Positions 9,867 to 18,938 of a DNA stretch of 64,000 nt are shown here, one piece after another. The DNA lies in contig NZ_JAGYIM010000019.1 of NCBI RefSeq assembly GCF_018402695.1, positions 124,001-188,000 on the forward strand, written 5' to 3'. The position numbers were made by a program, and so were the translations under genes. The DNA comes from Arsukibacterium sp. (GTDB taxonomy: Bacteria; Pseudomonadota; Gammaproteobacteria; Enterobacterales; Alteromonadaceae). Below the pieces are notes generated by a model. That model was given only the letters and a program-made list of their open reading frames with translations. It was not told the origin of the DNA and made no database searches. Positions within the stretch are counted from its first letter, which is position 1; the number at the start of each line of letters is the position of its first letter.

Positions 9867-10554
9867 AAATGTCGGTCAGGCGCTGCTGGATATCTATGTC
9901 GCGCCCAAACAAGTATTTAAGGTGTTACCAGAAAAAAAAGGCTGGAGCTGGGTAGCATTGTTAGTCATCCTGGTCGTTAACGTTGTCGGGATCTGGTACT
10001 TTTACTCGGGAATGACCCCGGAGTGGATTGTAGAGCAGCAAATTGCCCAGACCGCCCACAATATGACCCCGGCAGAGATTGAACAAAGCCGCGCCGTTAT
10101 GGGGCAAATGGCCGATAAAACCGGCATTATTTCAGTAGCGGCCATTCTGGTGATGACCCCGATTATTATGGCCATTATGGCGCTATATCTGATGCTGGTA
10201 GGTAATCCGGGCCAGAAGCGGCCGTATGGTGACTGGTTCGCTATGACCGTCTGGAGCAACATGCCCGGAGTGTTAAATATGCTGGGCCTGATTATTCTGG
10301 TGCTGATCAGCAGCGATCCTAACTTACCGCTAACCACCGCCAACTACCTGTCATTAAACCAATTGTTGTTTGGTCTGGAGCCGCGCCACGCCTGGTATGC
10401 CTGGGCTGAGAACTTTAACTTAATTTATCTGTGGATTGCTGGCTTATTTGCGGTTGGCCTGCATTGCTGGAGTGGCTACAGTGCTGTTAAAAGCGCCCTG
10501 CTGGGCTACGCACCACTGCTGGTTATTTATGGTCTGTGGGCTGTATTTATCTGA
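9859..10554 (+). CDS. Yip1-family membrane protein
   Basis: Predicted integral membrane protein of 231 aa. ATG 9859 (MSKNVGQALLDIYVAPKQVF) overlaps the preceding stop. The opening, a short amphipathic stretch ending in a lysine-rich turn before the first membrane segment near residues 30-50, is typical of bacterial Yip1-domain proteins. About five hydrophobic segments follow. In bacteria these genes often accompany HlyD/ABC-type efflux genes, as here, 22 bp before the adaptor. The molecular function is not known. Confidence 0.82.
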   Translation: MSKNVGQALLDIYVAPKQVFKVLPEKKGWSWVALLVILVVNVVGIWYFYSGMTPEWIVEQQIAQTAHNMTPAEIEQSRAVMGQMADKTGIISVAAILVMTPIIMAIMALYLMLVGNPGQKRPYGDWFAMTVWSNMPGVLNMLGLIILVLISSDPNLPLTTANYLSLNQLLFGLEPRHAWYAWAENFNLIYLWIAGLFAVGLHCWSGYSAVKSALLGYAPLLVIYGLWAVFI

Positions 10555-10576
10555 CCTTGTTAAACGGAATTAACTA

Positions 10577-11740
10577 ATGAAAAAGCTGCTGATATTGCTG
10601 GTAATTGTCGCTGTACTGGTGGGGCTGCTGAGCCTGAGCCAATACCGGAAACAACAACAAACCACCAGCGTCACGACGGCGCTGGTCAGTGAGGGATCGC
10701 TGGCCGACAGCATTCTGGCGTCGGGTAACCTGGAGTATAATACTCAGATCCAAATTCGCTCTGAGGTGACCGGCCGGGTGCTGGAAGTGTTAGTTGAGGA
10801 AGGCGACACCGTTGAAAAAGGCCAGATGTTAATGCGGCTTGACGATACGGCTTTTGCCGCCGACGTTAACCGTAACCGGGCCATGGTGCAAAGCCAGCAA
10901 ATTGATATTGCCCGTACTAAAGCGCAACTGGCTGATTTGCAGCGCCAGTACAACCGGCAACAGCAGCTGCTTAAAAACGGGCTTATTCAGCAGGAAACCA
11001 TCGACAGCCTGCAAAGCCAGCTCGACATTGCCGACATTAATGTCCGCTCGGCTGAGGCGGCCTTGCAACAAGGCCAGGCTATGCTGGCAATGGCCGAAGA
11101 TAACCTGAGCAAAACGGTATACCGGGCACCGATTGCCGGTTTGCTGTCCACCGTTGATATCAAGCCAGGCGAAACAGTCATAGCCGGCAGTACCAATATT
11201 ATTGGCAGTCCGTTAATGACCCTGGCCGATCCCAGCGCCATTCTGGCTGAATTGCGGGTAGACGAAGCGGACATTGCCAATGTTCATCTTGGTCAGCACG
11301 CTGAAATTTATGCCGCGGCTTATCCGCATCAGGCTATTCAAGGCGAAGTTATCCAAATTGCGACTTCAGCCCGTTATCTGAACCAAAGCCAGAGCTTATC
11401 ATTCCGGGTAAAAGTGTTGCTGCAACCGCAGGATATTGCGCTGTACCCGGGTATGAGCTGCCGGGCCGAAATTATTTTGTCGCAAAAACAGCAAAGCTTG
11501 CAGGTACCGATTGCCGCCATTCAGCAAGGCTCGCAGCAGCCGGAAGCGGCTTATTTTGTCTGGAAAGTAGTGGATGATGTCGCAGTAAAACAAACCGTTA
11601 GCCTTGGCATGGCCACCGATATTGCCCAGGAAATATTAACTGGCCTGCAAGCGGGTGACGAAGTCGTTGTCGGCCCGGCCCGTACCATGCTTGGCCTGGT
11701 TGAAGGGCGCCGCCTTACCACCGAACAGCAGGAATACTGA
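10577..11740 (+). CDS. MacA-like periplasmic adaptor (HlyD/RND-type)
   Basis: Periplasmic membrane-fusion protein of 387 aa. It is anchored by one N-terminal helix (LLILLVIVAVLVGLLSL). The lipoyl half-motif RSEVTGRVLEVLVEEGDTVEKG (about residues 60-82) pairs with APIAGLLSTVDIKPGE near 182, flanking an alpha-helical coiled hairpin at about 95-170. A beta-barrel follows. With the adjacent ABC genes it should form a MacAB-type tripartite pump; the outer-membrane channel would be encoded elsewhere. The next gene starts one base after its stop. Substrate unknown. Confidence 0.9.
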   Translation: MKKLLILLVIVAVLVGLLSLSQYRKQQQTTSVTTALVSEGSLADSILASGNLEYNTQIQIRSEVTGRVLEVLVEEGDTVEKGQMLMRLDDTAFAADVNRNRAMVQSQQIDIARTKAQLADLQRQYNRQQQLLKNGLIQQETIDSLQSQLDIADINVRSAEAALQQGQAMLAMAEDNLSKTVYRAPIAGLLSTVDIKPGETVIAGSTNIIGSPLMTLADPSAILAELRVDEADIANVHLGQHAEIYAAAYPHQAIQGEVIQIATSARYLNQSQSLSFRVKVLLQPQDIALYPGMSCRAEIILSQKQQSLQVPIAAIQQGSQQPEAAYFVWKVVDDVAVKQTVSLGMATDIAQEILTGLQAGDEVVVGPARTMLGLVEGRRLTTEQQEY

Positions 11741-11741
11741 G

Positions 11742-12452
11742 ATGAGTAACCCGGTTATTCAGCTGCATCAGGTCAGTAAAAGTTATCAGATGGCTGACGA
11801 AACCTTTTATGCGCTAAAGCACGTTGACCTGGCCATCACAGAAAATGACTACGTTGCAATTATTGGCCCTTCAGGCTCTGGCAAATCAACCTTAATGAAT
11901 ATTCTGGGTTGCCTTGATACCCCGAGCGCCGGCCATTACCAGCTGGCAAACCGCGACGTATCAACCCTGAATGAAACCGAGCTGGCCGAACTGCGTAATG
12001 AAGCGGTTGGCTTTATTTTTCAGAGCTTTAACCTGCTGCCGCGCGCCAGCGTACTGGCAAATGTGATGCAACCGCTTATTTACCGGTTAATGGCGAACAG
12101 CCAGCGCAAAGCACTGGCGCTGGAAGCCCTGCAACGGGTTGGTCTTGCTGATAAAACCAGCCACTTACCCAACCAGCTATCGGGTGGTCAGCGCCAGCGG
12201 GTTGCCATTGCCCGGGCGCTGGTAACGAAACCGCGGATCCTGCTCGGCGATGAGCCAACAGGTAACCTGGACAGTAAAACCACCAAAGATATTATGGCGT
12301 TATTCGATCAGCTGCATCAGGAAGGTCACACCATCATTCTGGTTACCCACGAGCAGGATATTGCTGATCATTGTCAGCGGGTGATCCGGCTGGTCGACGG
12401 GGAAATTGAACAGGATTTTCGTAACCCGCAGGGAGTGGTCAGACATGCTTAA
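11742..12452 (+). CDS. MacB/LolD-type ABC transporter ATPase
   Basis: ATPase subunit of 236 aa. The ATG at 11742 follows the adaptor stop immediately (TGAGATG). Motifs in order: Walker A GPSGSGKST near residue 42, Q-loop in GFIFQSFNLLPR near 90, signature LSGGQRQRVAIARAL near 145, Walker B ILLGDEPTGNLDS near 165 and the switch His in VTHEQ near 200. This is the MacB-N/LolD/FtsE group. It pairs with the permease, whose start overlaps its stop by 8 bp, whereas in E. coli MacB ATPase and permease are fused. Confidence 0.93.
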   Translation: MSNPVIQLHQVSKSYQMADETFYALKHVDLAITENDYVAIIGPSGSGKSTLMNILGCLDTPSAGHYQLANRDVSTLNETELAELRNEAVGFIFQSFNLLPRASVLANVMQPLIYRLMANSQRKALALEALQRVGLADKTSHLPNQLSGGQRQRVAIARALVTKPRILLGDEPTGNLDSKTTKDIMALFDQLHQEGHTIILVTHEQDIADHCQRVIRLVDGEIEQDFRNPQGVVRHA

Positions 12453-13683
12453 ATTACTGCATGCCGGTTTTGAAGGCAGTAAAGCGGCCTTTGCGTCAAT
12501 CCGCGCTCATGGCCTGCGCAGCGCCCTGACCACCCTGGGTATTATTATTGGCGTTGCTGCGGTCATCACAGTTGTGGCTATTATGCAGGGGCTTAGCCAC
12601 AGCATTACCAGCCAGCTGGACGATTTAGGCAGTGACATGATCACCCTCAGGGCCTATACCCCGACCAACCAGCAAATGCTGGGTATTCAAAACCGGCTGC
12701 ATTACGACGACTTTTTGATGCTGAAAAGTCGGGTAAGTAACGTCGAAGATATGACCGCCAGCATGCAGGCATTCAGTATGGGCTCGCAGGTGCAATATGG
12801 CCGCAACAGCGCCCAGTCGCAGATTATCGGCACCGACAGCAGCTATCAGAATGTGGTGCGGGTATACCCGGAAGCGGGTCGGTTTTTATCAGGCAGTGAC
12901 GATGATCGCCGCCGCCGGGTCGCTTTTATCGGCTCGTCGCTGATTAAACAGCTCGACTTACCCGCTAACCCGGTCGGTGAGTTTATCAATTTATCCGGCG
13001 ACTGGTTCCGGATAATCGGTGTGGCAGAAACCCGTGGCAGTATGTTTGGCTTTGATCAGGATAACTATATTATTGCCCCGTTCAGCACCATTCGTTCGTT
13101 AAGCGGCGAACGGGCGGCCCGCAATATTGACGTGATGTTCCGCCCTGCAGCCGGTGCCGACCCTCAGCAAATACAGCAGCAAATGCGCGCTTTATTGCGC
13201 CAGCACTTTAAACTGGCTGCAGATGAACCCGACCCCTTTGAATTTGTCAGTGCCGAACGGATGATTGAACAGTTTAATACCATTACCCGCACCATTACCC
13301 TGGTTGCCGGCGGTGTGGTCAGTATCAGCCTGCTGGTCGGTGGTATCGGCGTGATGAATATTATGCTGGTATCGGTTACCGAACGGACCCGGGAAATTGG
13401 TATTGTCAAAGCACTGGGCGCTACGCCGCAATTTATTCTTATTCAGTTTCTGGTTGAGGCGCTGGTACTGTCTTTGTTTGGTGGCATTATTGGTTTAGCG
13501 CTGGGCGCCGGGGTGGCCAGTTTTATCGGCTTAATGATGCCAGCCATGCCCGATGCATTAATTCCGTTATGGGCGGTGTTGCTGGCAATCGGTTTCACTA
13601 CCTTAATTGGCGTAGTATTTGGCCTGGCCCCTGCCATTAAAGCCGCCCGCCTTAATCCGATAGATGCGCTTCGTTATGAATAA
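12445..13683 (+). CDS. MacB-type ABC transporter permease
   Basis: Permease of 412 aa with the MacB/FtsX topology. One N-terminal membrane helix (GIIIGVAAVITVVAIMQG, near residues 35-55) is followed by a large periplasmic core domain of about 220 residues, then three C-terminal helices with SVTERTREIGIVKALGA between the first two. The start at 12445 overlaps the ATPase stop. MacB-type pumps act as mechanotransmission devices that extrude periplasmic substrates such as peptides or macrolides. The two-component pair next door suggests it responds to an envelope-active compound (inference). Confidence 0.92.
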   Translation: MLKLLHAGFEGSKAAFASIRAHGLRSALTTLGIIIGVAAVITVVAIMQGLSHSITSQLDDLGSDMITLRAYTPTNQQMLGIQNRLHYDDFLMLKSRVSNVEDMTASMQAFSMGSQVQYGRNSAQSQIIGTDSSYQNVVRVYPEAGRFLSGSDDDRRRRVAFIGSSLIKQLDLPANPVGEFINLSGDWFRIIGVAETRGSMFGFDQDNYIIAPFSTIRSLSGERAARNIDVMFRPAAGADPQQIQQQMRALLRQHFKLAADEPDPFEFVSAERMIEQFNTITRTITLVAGGVVSISLLVGGIGVMNIMLVSVTERTREIGIVKALGATPQFILIQFLVEALVLSLFGGIIGLALGAGVASFIGLMMPAMPDALIPLWAVLLAIGFTTLIGVVFGLAPAIKAARLNPIDALRYE

Positions 13684-14803
13684 ATCCCTATCTTACTGGC
13701 GCCAGCATTGGCAACTATGCTGGCAGACTAACCGGGCATACCGGATTGGTCAACTGCTGACCTTTGTGCTTTTTGTCAGCTTTTATTTGCTGTACAGCCT
13801 GCCTTTTTTGCAGAACGAGCAGCAAGCATTGCTGGTAACGTTCTTTATCCGCTACCTGCTGGAAGCCACGTGTTTTGTGCTGGTTAGTCACTTTTTACTC
13901 CGGCCACCACTGAGAATTTATTATTACCGCGGTTTTAGCTTTGGTGCCGCGCTGAAGTTTGCCTTAATGCTGGTGCTGGCGGCTTTGCTATTGGCTGTAG
14001 TCAGTGTTTTTATCTCGTTTTTACCTGCCCTTAGCAGTACAGATATGCAGCAAATCGCCATTGTGGATAAGGACAGCGCTGAAGGCCTGCAGATGCACTT
14101 CTCGCTCACTACCCTGGTGGTGATGATGTGGTCAATGCACTTGGGCCTGTATATCCTGTGGAGTTTGTTTTACATCGGCTGGCAAATGCGCCAAAGCCGC
14201 AAAGCGCTACAACAGGAAATGCAACAGGCGCGGCTGCAGCAACTGACTAACCAGCTAAACCCACATTTTTTATTTAATGCCTTAAACAGTATCCGCGCAC
14301 TGATTTTTGAAGATCAACACAAAGCTGCTGATACCGTTACTCAATTGGCTGAATTATTCCGGGTCCATTTACAGGCGCATCTACGCCCTACCGCCAGCCT
14401 GCAGGAGGAGTGGCTGCTTTGCCAACACTACCTGAAAATTGAGCAGGTACGGCTGGAGCAGCGACTGCAGCTTCACGTAAGCATTGCCGATGACGTTTCG
14501 CAGCAACTGTTACCGACCTTGTGCTTACTAACCTTACTGGAAAATGCAGTTAAACATGGCATCAGCCCTAACGCTGCGCCTGGCAGTATTGAAATTAGTG
14601 CCGCCAGGCAAGGTAACCGCTGGCAATTATTAGTGAAGAACACCATTGGTGTGCGCTCAAGCAGCCAGTGTACCGGTACCGGTTTAAGCAATTGTCGTAA
14701 ACGGCTGCAGCTGATGTTTGGCGAACAAGCCAGCATAACGACTGAGCAGAACCCAACCCATTACAGCGTGCGCCTGGAGCTGCCGTATGCCCACAGCCTT
14801 TAA
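13664..14803 (+). CDS. LytS-family sensor histidine kinase
   Basis: Membrane sensor kinase of about 375-379 aa; ATG 13664 or 13676 could be the start, both overlapping the permease stop. Four hydrophobic segments occupy roughly residues 20-185. The His_kinase (LytS/YehU) domain has QLNPHFLFNALNSIRAL near 200 with the phospho-accepting His. A HATPase domain follows (LLENAVKHGISP, with GTGLSNCRKRL near 340). The stop overlaps the response-regulator start. Cotranscription with the ABC pump suggests it monitors the pump substrate. Confidence 0.9.
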   Translation: MRFVMNKSLSYWRQHWQLCWQTNRAYRIGQLLTFVLFVSFYLLYSLPFLQNEQQALLVTFFIRYLLEATCFVLVSHFLLRPPLRIYYYRGFSFGAALKFALMLVLAALLLAVVSVFISFLPALSSTDMQQIAIVDKDSAEGLQMHFSLTTLVVMMWSMHLGLYILWSLFYIGWQMRQSRKALQQEMQQARLQQLTNQLNPHFLFNALNSIRALIFEDQHKAADTVTQLAELFRVHLQAHLRPTASLQEEWLLCQHYLKIEQVRLEQRLQLHVSIADDVSQQLLPTLCLLTLLENAVKHGISPNAAPGSIEISAARQGNRWQLLVKNTIGVRSSSQCTGTGLSNCRKRLQLMFGEQASITTEQNPTHYSVRLELPYAHSL

Positions 14804-15560
14804 AACCTTAATTGTTGATGACGAGCGGCTGGCCCGCAATGAACTAAAACGGTTATTGCGGGCGCATCCACAGTGTGAGATTGTGGCCGAGGCCGCCAGC
14901 GCTGCTGAGGCCCTGGCAATATTGGCAGAGCAGCAGATAGACCTGGTATTTCTGGATATTCAAATGCCGGAAGTCAGTGGTATCGAGCTGGCACATGACA
15001 TCCCGGCCAGTACCCGCTTTGTCTTTGTTACGGCCTTTAACAGCTATGCGCTGGATGCGTTCTCGCTAAACGCTATTGATTACTTACTAAAACCGGTCGC
15101 GCCAGAGCGGCTGGCAAAAACCATTGGCCGGTTGCCGGTTGCCGGCACAGCAGAGCCACCAGCGCCCGGCACCCAGCCTGAACCAACTTTGCACCAGCAG
15201 CACGCCCAGCAAAATTGGTTACCGGAGCATCATGGTATTTTGCTAAAATTCGGCGACATTAACCGCATTGTCCGCCTGCAGGAAATTTACCGTTTTGAAA
15301 GTATCGGCAACCATGCGGCGGTTTACACCGCTTATGGCAAAAGTTACCTGCACAGTTCATTGGCCAAAATTGAACAAAGGCTCGACCCGGCCTATTTTTT
15401 TAAAACCAGCCGCGCCGACATTATCCGGCTCGATGCCATTGAACATATTGAAGCCGGGATCAGTTCCGGCTCTATGCTGGCGATACTGCGCGATGGCCAG
15501 CAAATCGAAGTAAGCCGGCGCCAAGCCCAGCAGCTACGTCAGCTTTTCAGCAGTTTTTAA
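14787..15560 (+). CDS. LytTR-type response regulator
   Basis: DNA-binding response regulator of 257 aa (AlgR/LytR/YehT class). The receiver domain has the acidic pocket VDDE at residue 10 and the phospho-acceptor Asp in DLVFLDIQMPEVSGIEL near 55. Thr in FVTAF and Lys in YLLKPV follow. A proline/glutamine-rich linker (about 135-160) joins the C-terminal LytTR domain (IYRFESIGNHAAVYT to FFKTSRADIIRL). The start overlaps the kinase stop by 17 bp. It probably controls the upstream pump operon, but no operator was identified. Confidence 0.92.
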   Translation: MPTAFKTLIVDDERLARNELKRLLRAHPQCEIVAEAASAAEALAILAEQQIDLVFLDIQMPEVSGIELAHDIPASTRFVFVTAFNSYALDAFSLNAIDYLLKPVAPERLAKTIGRLPVAGTAEPPAPGTQPEPTLHQQHAQQNWLPEHHGILLKFGDINRIVRLQEIYRFESIGNHAAVYTAYGKSYLHSSLAKIEQRLDPAYFFKTSRADIIRLDAIEHIEAGISSGSMLAILRDGQQIEVSRRQAQQLRQLFSSF

Positions 15561-15573
15561 TTTGCAGCTGATA

Positions 15574-16485
15574 TTATTCGCCGTGCTGGCGGTACCACTC
15601 GCCTACTATTAAGCTGGCCGCTACGCTGACGTTTAGAGACTCTACGTTGCCGCTGCCCGGTATTTGCAATGCAATGTCTGCGCTTTTGGCGACGGCTTTT
15701 GATACGCCAGACATCTCTTCACCAAATACAATCACCACCTTTTGCGGCAGTGCTGTTTTATACAGTGACTGGCCACCATGGCTGGAGGTAGTCACCAGGC
15801 TGTAGCCTGCCTGCTTACACAGCTGCAGCGCCAGTGGCATATCATCACAGCTTAGCGGGCTGATAAATTCGCCACCGCCCTCAGCTGTGCGCAGCGCCGC
15901 CCCCGACTGCAGCAACTGCGGCTCGCGCATAAGAATGCCGGTAACGCCAAAATGCGCACAAGTGCGGGCAATCGCACCTAAATTATGTGGGTTACCTACG
16001 CCATCCAGCGCCAGTAAACATTCCCGCCGGGCCGTTGTTTTACTCAGGTAACTGGCAATGCTGCTAACAGGCTTACGTTTAACCAGCAGCACGATGCCGC
16101 CATGGTGCTGGCTGGCGGCGACCTTCTCCAGCTCGGTGTCATCAACGATATGGTAGGCTTTTTTCTCTGCGGCCAGGTACTTCATCATGTCAGCGAATTT
16201 GGGGGCCATTTGTTGCGAGATGTATAAGCGGATAATCGCCTCTGGCCGCTGGCTGAACAACACCCGGCAGGCATTGTCGCCGTACACTTTGCTCTCATCA
16301 GTATAAGCAGAGGGACGAGCGGCCTTGACGCTATTTTTATCAGCATTCTTATCGCTGGCAGCGGCCTTACTGACTGGCGCTTTTTTCAGCCATGGCTTTT
16401 GCAGCGGGTTTTTCTGCAACTCGTTGTTGGCGGCTTTGGGGTGACGCTGCTGGCTGCGGCCAGCGCGTTTTGGCTTATCTACCAT
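15574..16485 (-). CDS. SpoU-class RNA methyltransferase (YfiF/TrmH-like)
   Basis: Predicted 2'-O-methyltransferase of 303 aa. A lysine-rich, probably disordered N-terminus (residues 1-65) precedes an RNA-binding substrate domain (YGDNACRVLFSQRPEAIIRL). The SpoU catalytic domain has the three motifs LDGVGNPHNLGAIARTCAHFG near 150, VVIFGEEMSGVS near 245 and LQIPGSGNVESLNVSVAASL near 268, which forms the trefoil knot. The layout matches E. coli YfiF, whose target is not settled. It converges with the LytTR gene, 14 bp between stops. Confidence 0.88.
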   Translation of the reverse strand: MVDKPKRAGRSQQRHPKAANNELQKNPLQKPWLKKAPVSKAAASDKNADKNSVKAARPSAYTDESKVYGDNACRVLFSQRPEAIIRLYISQQMAPKFADMMKYLAAEKKAYHIVDDTELEKVAASQHHGGIVLLVKRKPVSSIASYLSKTTARRECLLALDGVGNPHNLGAIARTCAHFGVTGILMREPQLLQSGAALRTAEGGGEFISPLSCDDMPLALQLCKQAGYSLVTTSSHGGQSLYKTALPQKVVIVFGEEMSGVSKAVAKSADIALQIPGSGNVESLNVSVAASLIVGEWYRQHGE

Positions 16486-16630
16486 TGAAATTTACCATTA
16501 AAATGTTCTGCATCGCGCGAAATGGCGCCAATTTTAGCATCGCTATCGCGCTATTACTTGTATTTTTCCGCTACCCCAGTATCCTTGGCGACATTATTTA
16601 AAGGTGTCAGCAAAACAGGGCCAGAACAGC

Positions 16631-17494
16631 ATGCTCAGTTATCGTCATAGTTATCACGCCGGCAACCATGCCGATGTGTTAAAACATCTGGTGCAGGTGA
16701 CTATTCTCGACTATTTGCTGCAAAAAGATAAACCGCTGTGCTATCACGACAGCCACGCTGGCGCCGGTTTATACAGCCTGGGCAGTGAGCATGCCCAAAA
16801 GACTGCCGAGTACCAGCAGGGTATTGGCCGGCTGTGGCAGTATCAGCCAACTTCAGCGCCACTGGCCCGTTATTTAGAACTGATTAAAGGTCTTAATCCG
16901 GATAATGAGCTGGCGTTTTACCCCGGCTCACCGAAAATCGCCGCGCTCATGCTGCGCCCGCAAGATACCATTCAGGCTACCGAGCTGCACCCGAGCGACT
17001 ACCCCATTCTGCAAAGCCAGTTTGCCCGCCGCCGCTACAGCCGGATTGAAAATATTGATGCCTATGCCGGCTTTAAAGCCATGTTGCCGCCCTTGGTGAA
17101 ACGCGGTCTGGTGCTTTTGGACCCGCCCTACGAGCTGAAAACTGAATACAGCGACCTGGTTGCCGGCCTGAGCGAAGCCTATCGCCGTTTCCCGCAGGCG
17201 ACATACGCTATCTGGTATCCGGTAATTGAACGCCCGGCCGCAGAAGCCTTTATTTCAGCCATAGTAGCAACCGGCATTAAAAACCAGCTGCGAATTGAAT
17301 ACTGTCCCTGCCCTGATAAAGCCGGCTTTGGCATGAGCGGCAGTGGTATGCTTGTCATAAATCCACCTTACACTTTGGCCGATGCAATGCGCGAAGCATT
17401 AACCGAGCTGGCCCCATTACTGGCCGAACCCTTACCGGCAAGCCCTGAAGCGGCCAGACTTTTGTGGCAAGTCAGCCAGTTAGTTGGAGAGTAA
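16631..17494 (+). CDS. rlmJ: 23S rRNA (adenine2030-N6)-methyltransferase
   Basis: Methylates A2030 of 23S rRNA using S-adenosylmethionine. The start at 16631 gives MLSYRHSYHAGNHADVLKHL, the standard RlmJ N-terminus; an upstream in-frame GTG at 16604 is less likely. The HDSHAGAGLYSL segment near residue 39 contributes to the cofactor site and LLDPPYELKTEY near 162 is the catalytic DPPY motif. Length (287 aa) is close to E. coli RlmJ (280). The next gene starts 4 bp after its stop. Confidence 0.95.
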   Translation: MLSYRHSYHAGNHADVLKHLVQVTILDYLLQKDKPLCYHDSHAGAGLYSLGSEHAQKTAEYQQGIGRLWQYQPTSAPLARYLELIKGLNPDNELAFYPGSPKIAALMLRPQDTIQATELHPSDYPILQSQFARRRYSRIENIDAYAGFKAMLPPLVKRGLVLLDPPYELKTEYSDLVAGLSEAYRRFPQATYAIWYPVIERPAAEAFISAIVATGIKNQLRIEYCPCPDKAGFGMSGSGMLVINPPYTLADAMREALTELAPLLAEPLPASPEAARLLWQVSQLVGE

Positions 17495-17497
17495 ATA

Positions 17498-18301
17498 ATG
17501 ATGTTTGTCCGGGTTGTTTCCAAAATGGCGGCTTATATTATCGCCGCTACCCTGTTACTGGGGATATCTGCCGACAGTCAGGCGTTTGGTCGTACCGGTC
17601 ATATTATGATCTGCGACATGAGTTATCAGCTAATCCAGCCTGCAACCCGCCACAAGCTTGATAAGCTGTTACAGGCAACCCCTTACCAAAGTTTTGGGCC
17701 GGCCTGTGTCTGGCCTGATGAAGTACGCTCAGAAGATGAGTATGCCTGGACCAAACCACACCATTACATCAATTTGCAGCGTGGCGAAACGGTGGTTACC
17801 CGGCAGCACTGCCCAAAAGTCGGCTGTGTGGTATCAGCCATTGAAGATATGCAGCTGCGGCTGCAACAAGATCAGCAAGACTGGCAGGCCTTATTGTTTT
17901 TAAGCCACTATATCAGCGACTTGCACCAGCCACTGCATGTCAGCTTTGCTGATGATTTAGGTGGCAACCGTACCGCGGTTTATTTTTATGGTGAGCCCTC
18001 TAATTTACACGGGCTGTGGGATACCGCCATGCTGGTGAAACTGGGCTATGAAGCGCCTGCCAAACAACAGCAACTGTTTGCCAGCTTAACCCCAGAGCAG
18101 CAGCAACAATGGCGTGACAGCAGCTTAATGGACTGGACCAATGAATCAGCAGCGATCACCGTTGGCCTATACCAGGACTACCGGCCAGGCATGCTGATTG
18201 ATGATACCTACCTGACAAAACACCAGGCTACGCTGGAGCAGCGCCTGCTGCAGGCGGCAGTGCGCCTCGCTGCCACTCTGGACACGCTATTTGCAGAATA
18301 A
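17498..18301 (+). CDS. Secreted S1/P1-type nuclease
   Basis: Zinc-dependent single-strand nuclease or phosphodiesterase of the S1/P1 family, 267 aa, predicted to be exported. Residues 1-29 form a signal peptide ending in DSQA. The predicted mature protein begins FGRTGH. Metal ligands expected for the family are visible: His at mature position 6, DE in VWPDEVRSEDEYAWTKPHHY, HYISDLHQPLH near 146 and the DLGGNRT and NLHGLWD segments. The usual mature Trp1 is Phe here (see findings). Its last 16 bp including the stop are perfectly duplicated. Confidence 0.92.
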   Translation: MMFVRVVSKMAAYIIAATLLLGISADSQAFGRTGHIMICDMSYQLIQPATRHKLDKLLQATPYQSFGPACVWPDEVRSEDEYAWTKPHHYINLQRGETVVTRQHCPKVGCVVSAIEDMQLRLQQDQQDWQALLFLSHYISDLHQPLHVSFADDLGGNRTAVYFYGEPSNLHGLWDTAMLVKLGYEAPAKQQQLFASLTPEQQQQWRDSSLMDWTNESAAITVGLYQDYRPGMLIDDTYLTKHQATLEQRLLQAAVRLAATLDTLFAE

Positions 18302-18317
18302 GCTATTTGCAGAATAA
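18286..18317 (+). repeat. 16-bp perfect tandem duplication over the nuclease stop codon
   Basis: GCTATTTGCAGAATAA occurs at 18286-18301 and again at 18302-18317. The first copy ends with the TAA stop of the S1/P1 nuclease, so the second copy lies just outside the gene. It looks like a recent slippage event. Confidence 0.95.
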
Positions 18318-18332
18318 ATCAGCCAGCTTGAA

Positions 18333-18878
18333 TTAACGGATCCAGCCCTTACTGATCTGGCGAAAGCTCTCGTGATCGCCGCGTTCCAGCCATTCAAAGG
18401 CCAGCATTTCTTTGCTGATTATCTGACAGCCGGCCTGCTGCATCCGGCTTAGCGCCAGTTGTTTGTTTTCAGCGGTACGCGAGCCAACAGCCTCAGCCAC
18501 CACAAACACCTGATAGCCGGTGGCTAATAAATCAAATACCGTTTGCAGCACACAGACATGGCTTTCGGTACCAATCACCACTATCTGGTGCCGGCCAAGG
18601 GACGCCAGTTTCTGCTGGATATTCAGATCACGGCAGGCACTAAAGTGAATTTTTTCTACTACTGCGTCATCTGGCAGTAACTCCCGCAAACTGGCCACCG
18701 TCGGGCCCAGCCCCTTAGGGTAATGCTCTGTCGCCAGCAAGGGCACATCCAGTTGCAGTGCTACCTGCAACACCCAGGCAGCCGCCTGCTCTACTTCTTT
18801 GGTTTCATATATTGCCGGTGCCAGTTTCTGCTGAACATCAATCAGCAGCACCATACTGTCGTTAGCCTGTAATAACAT
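18333..18878 (-). CDS. Isochorismatase-family hydrolase (YcaC-like)
   Basis: Cysteine hydrolase of 181 aa in the isochorismatase superfamily. The catalytic Asp is in VLLIDVQQKLA near residue 14. The candidate cysteine lies in VIGTESHVCVLQTVFDLL near 107, and the Lys equivalent is probably in the TEHYPKGLGP loop near 57. The order of motifs and length resemble the YcaC group of uncharacterised hydrolases rather than nicotinamidase. It converges with the nuclease and lies 60 bp downstream of the anti-sigma-like gene. Substrate unknown. Confidence 0.85.
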   Translation of the reverse strand: MLLQANDSMVLLIDVQQKLAPAIYETKEVEQAAAWVLQVALQLDVPLLATEHYPKGLGPTVASLRELLPDDAVVEKIHFSACRDLNIQQKLASLGRHQIVVIGTESHVCVLQTVFDLLATGYQVFVVAEAVGSRTAENKQLALSRMQQAGCQIISKEMLAFEWLERGDHESFRQISKGWIR

Positions 18879-18938
18879 TAGCCGTCCACACTTGTTAGCT
18901 CTGTCTGTGAATGAAAGTTGCTACTGCCGTCCTGCACA

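Noticed and set aside
16604-16630. Upstream GTG start for rlmJ
   Set aside because: The extension is not family-like, while MLSYRH at 16631 matches the known N-terminus.
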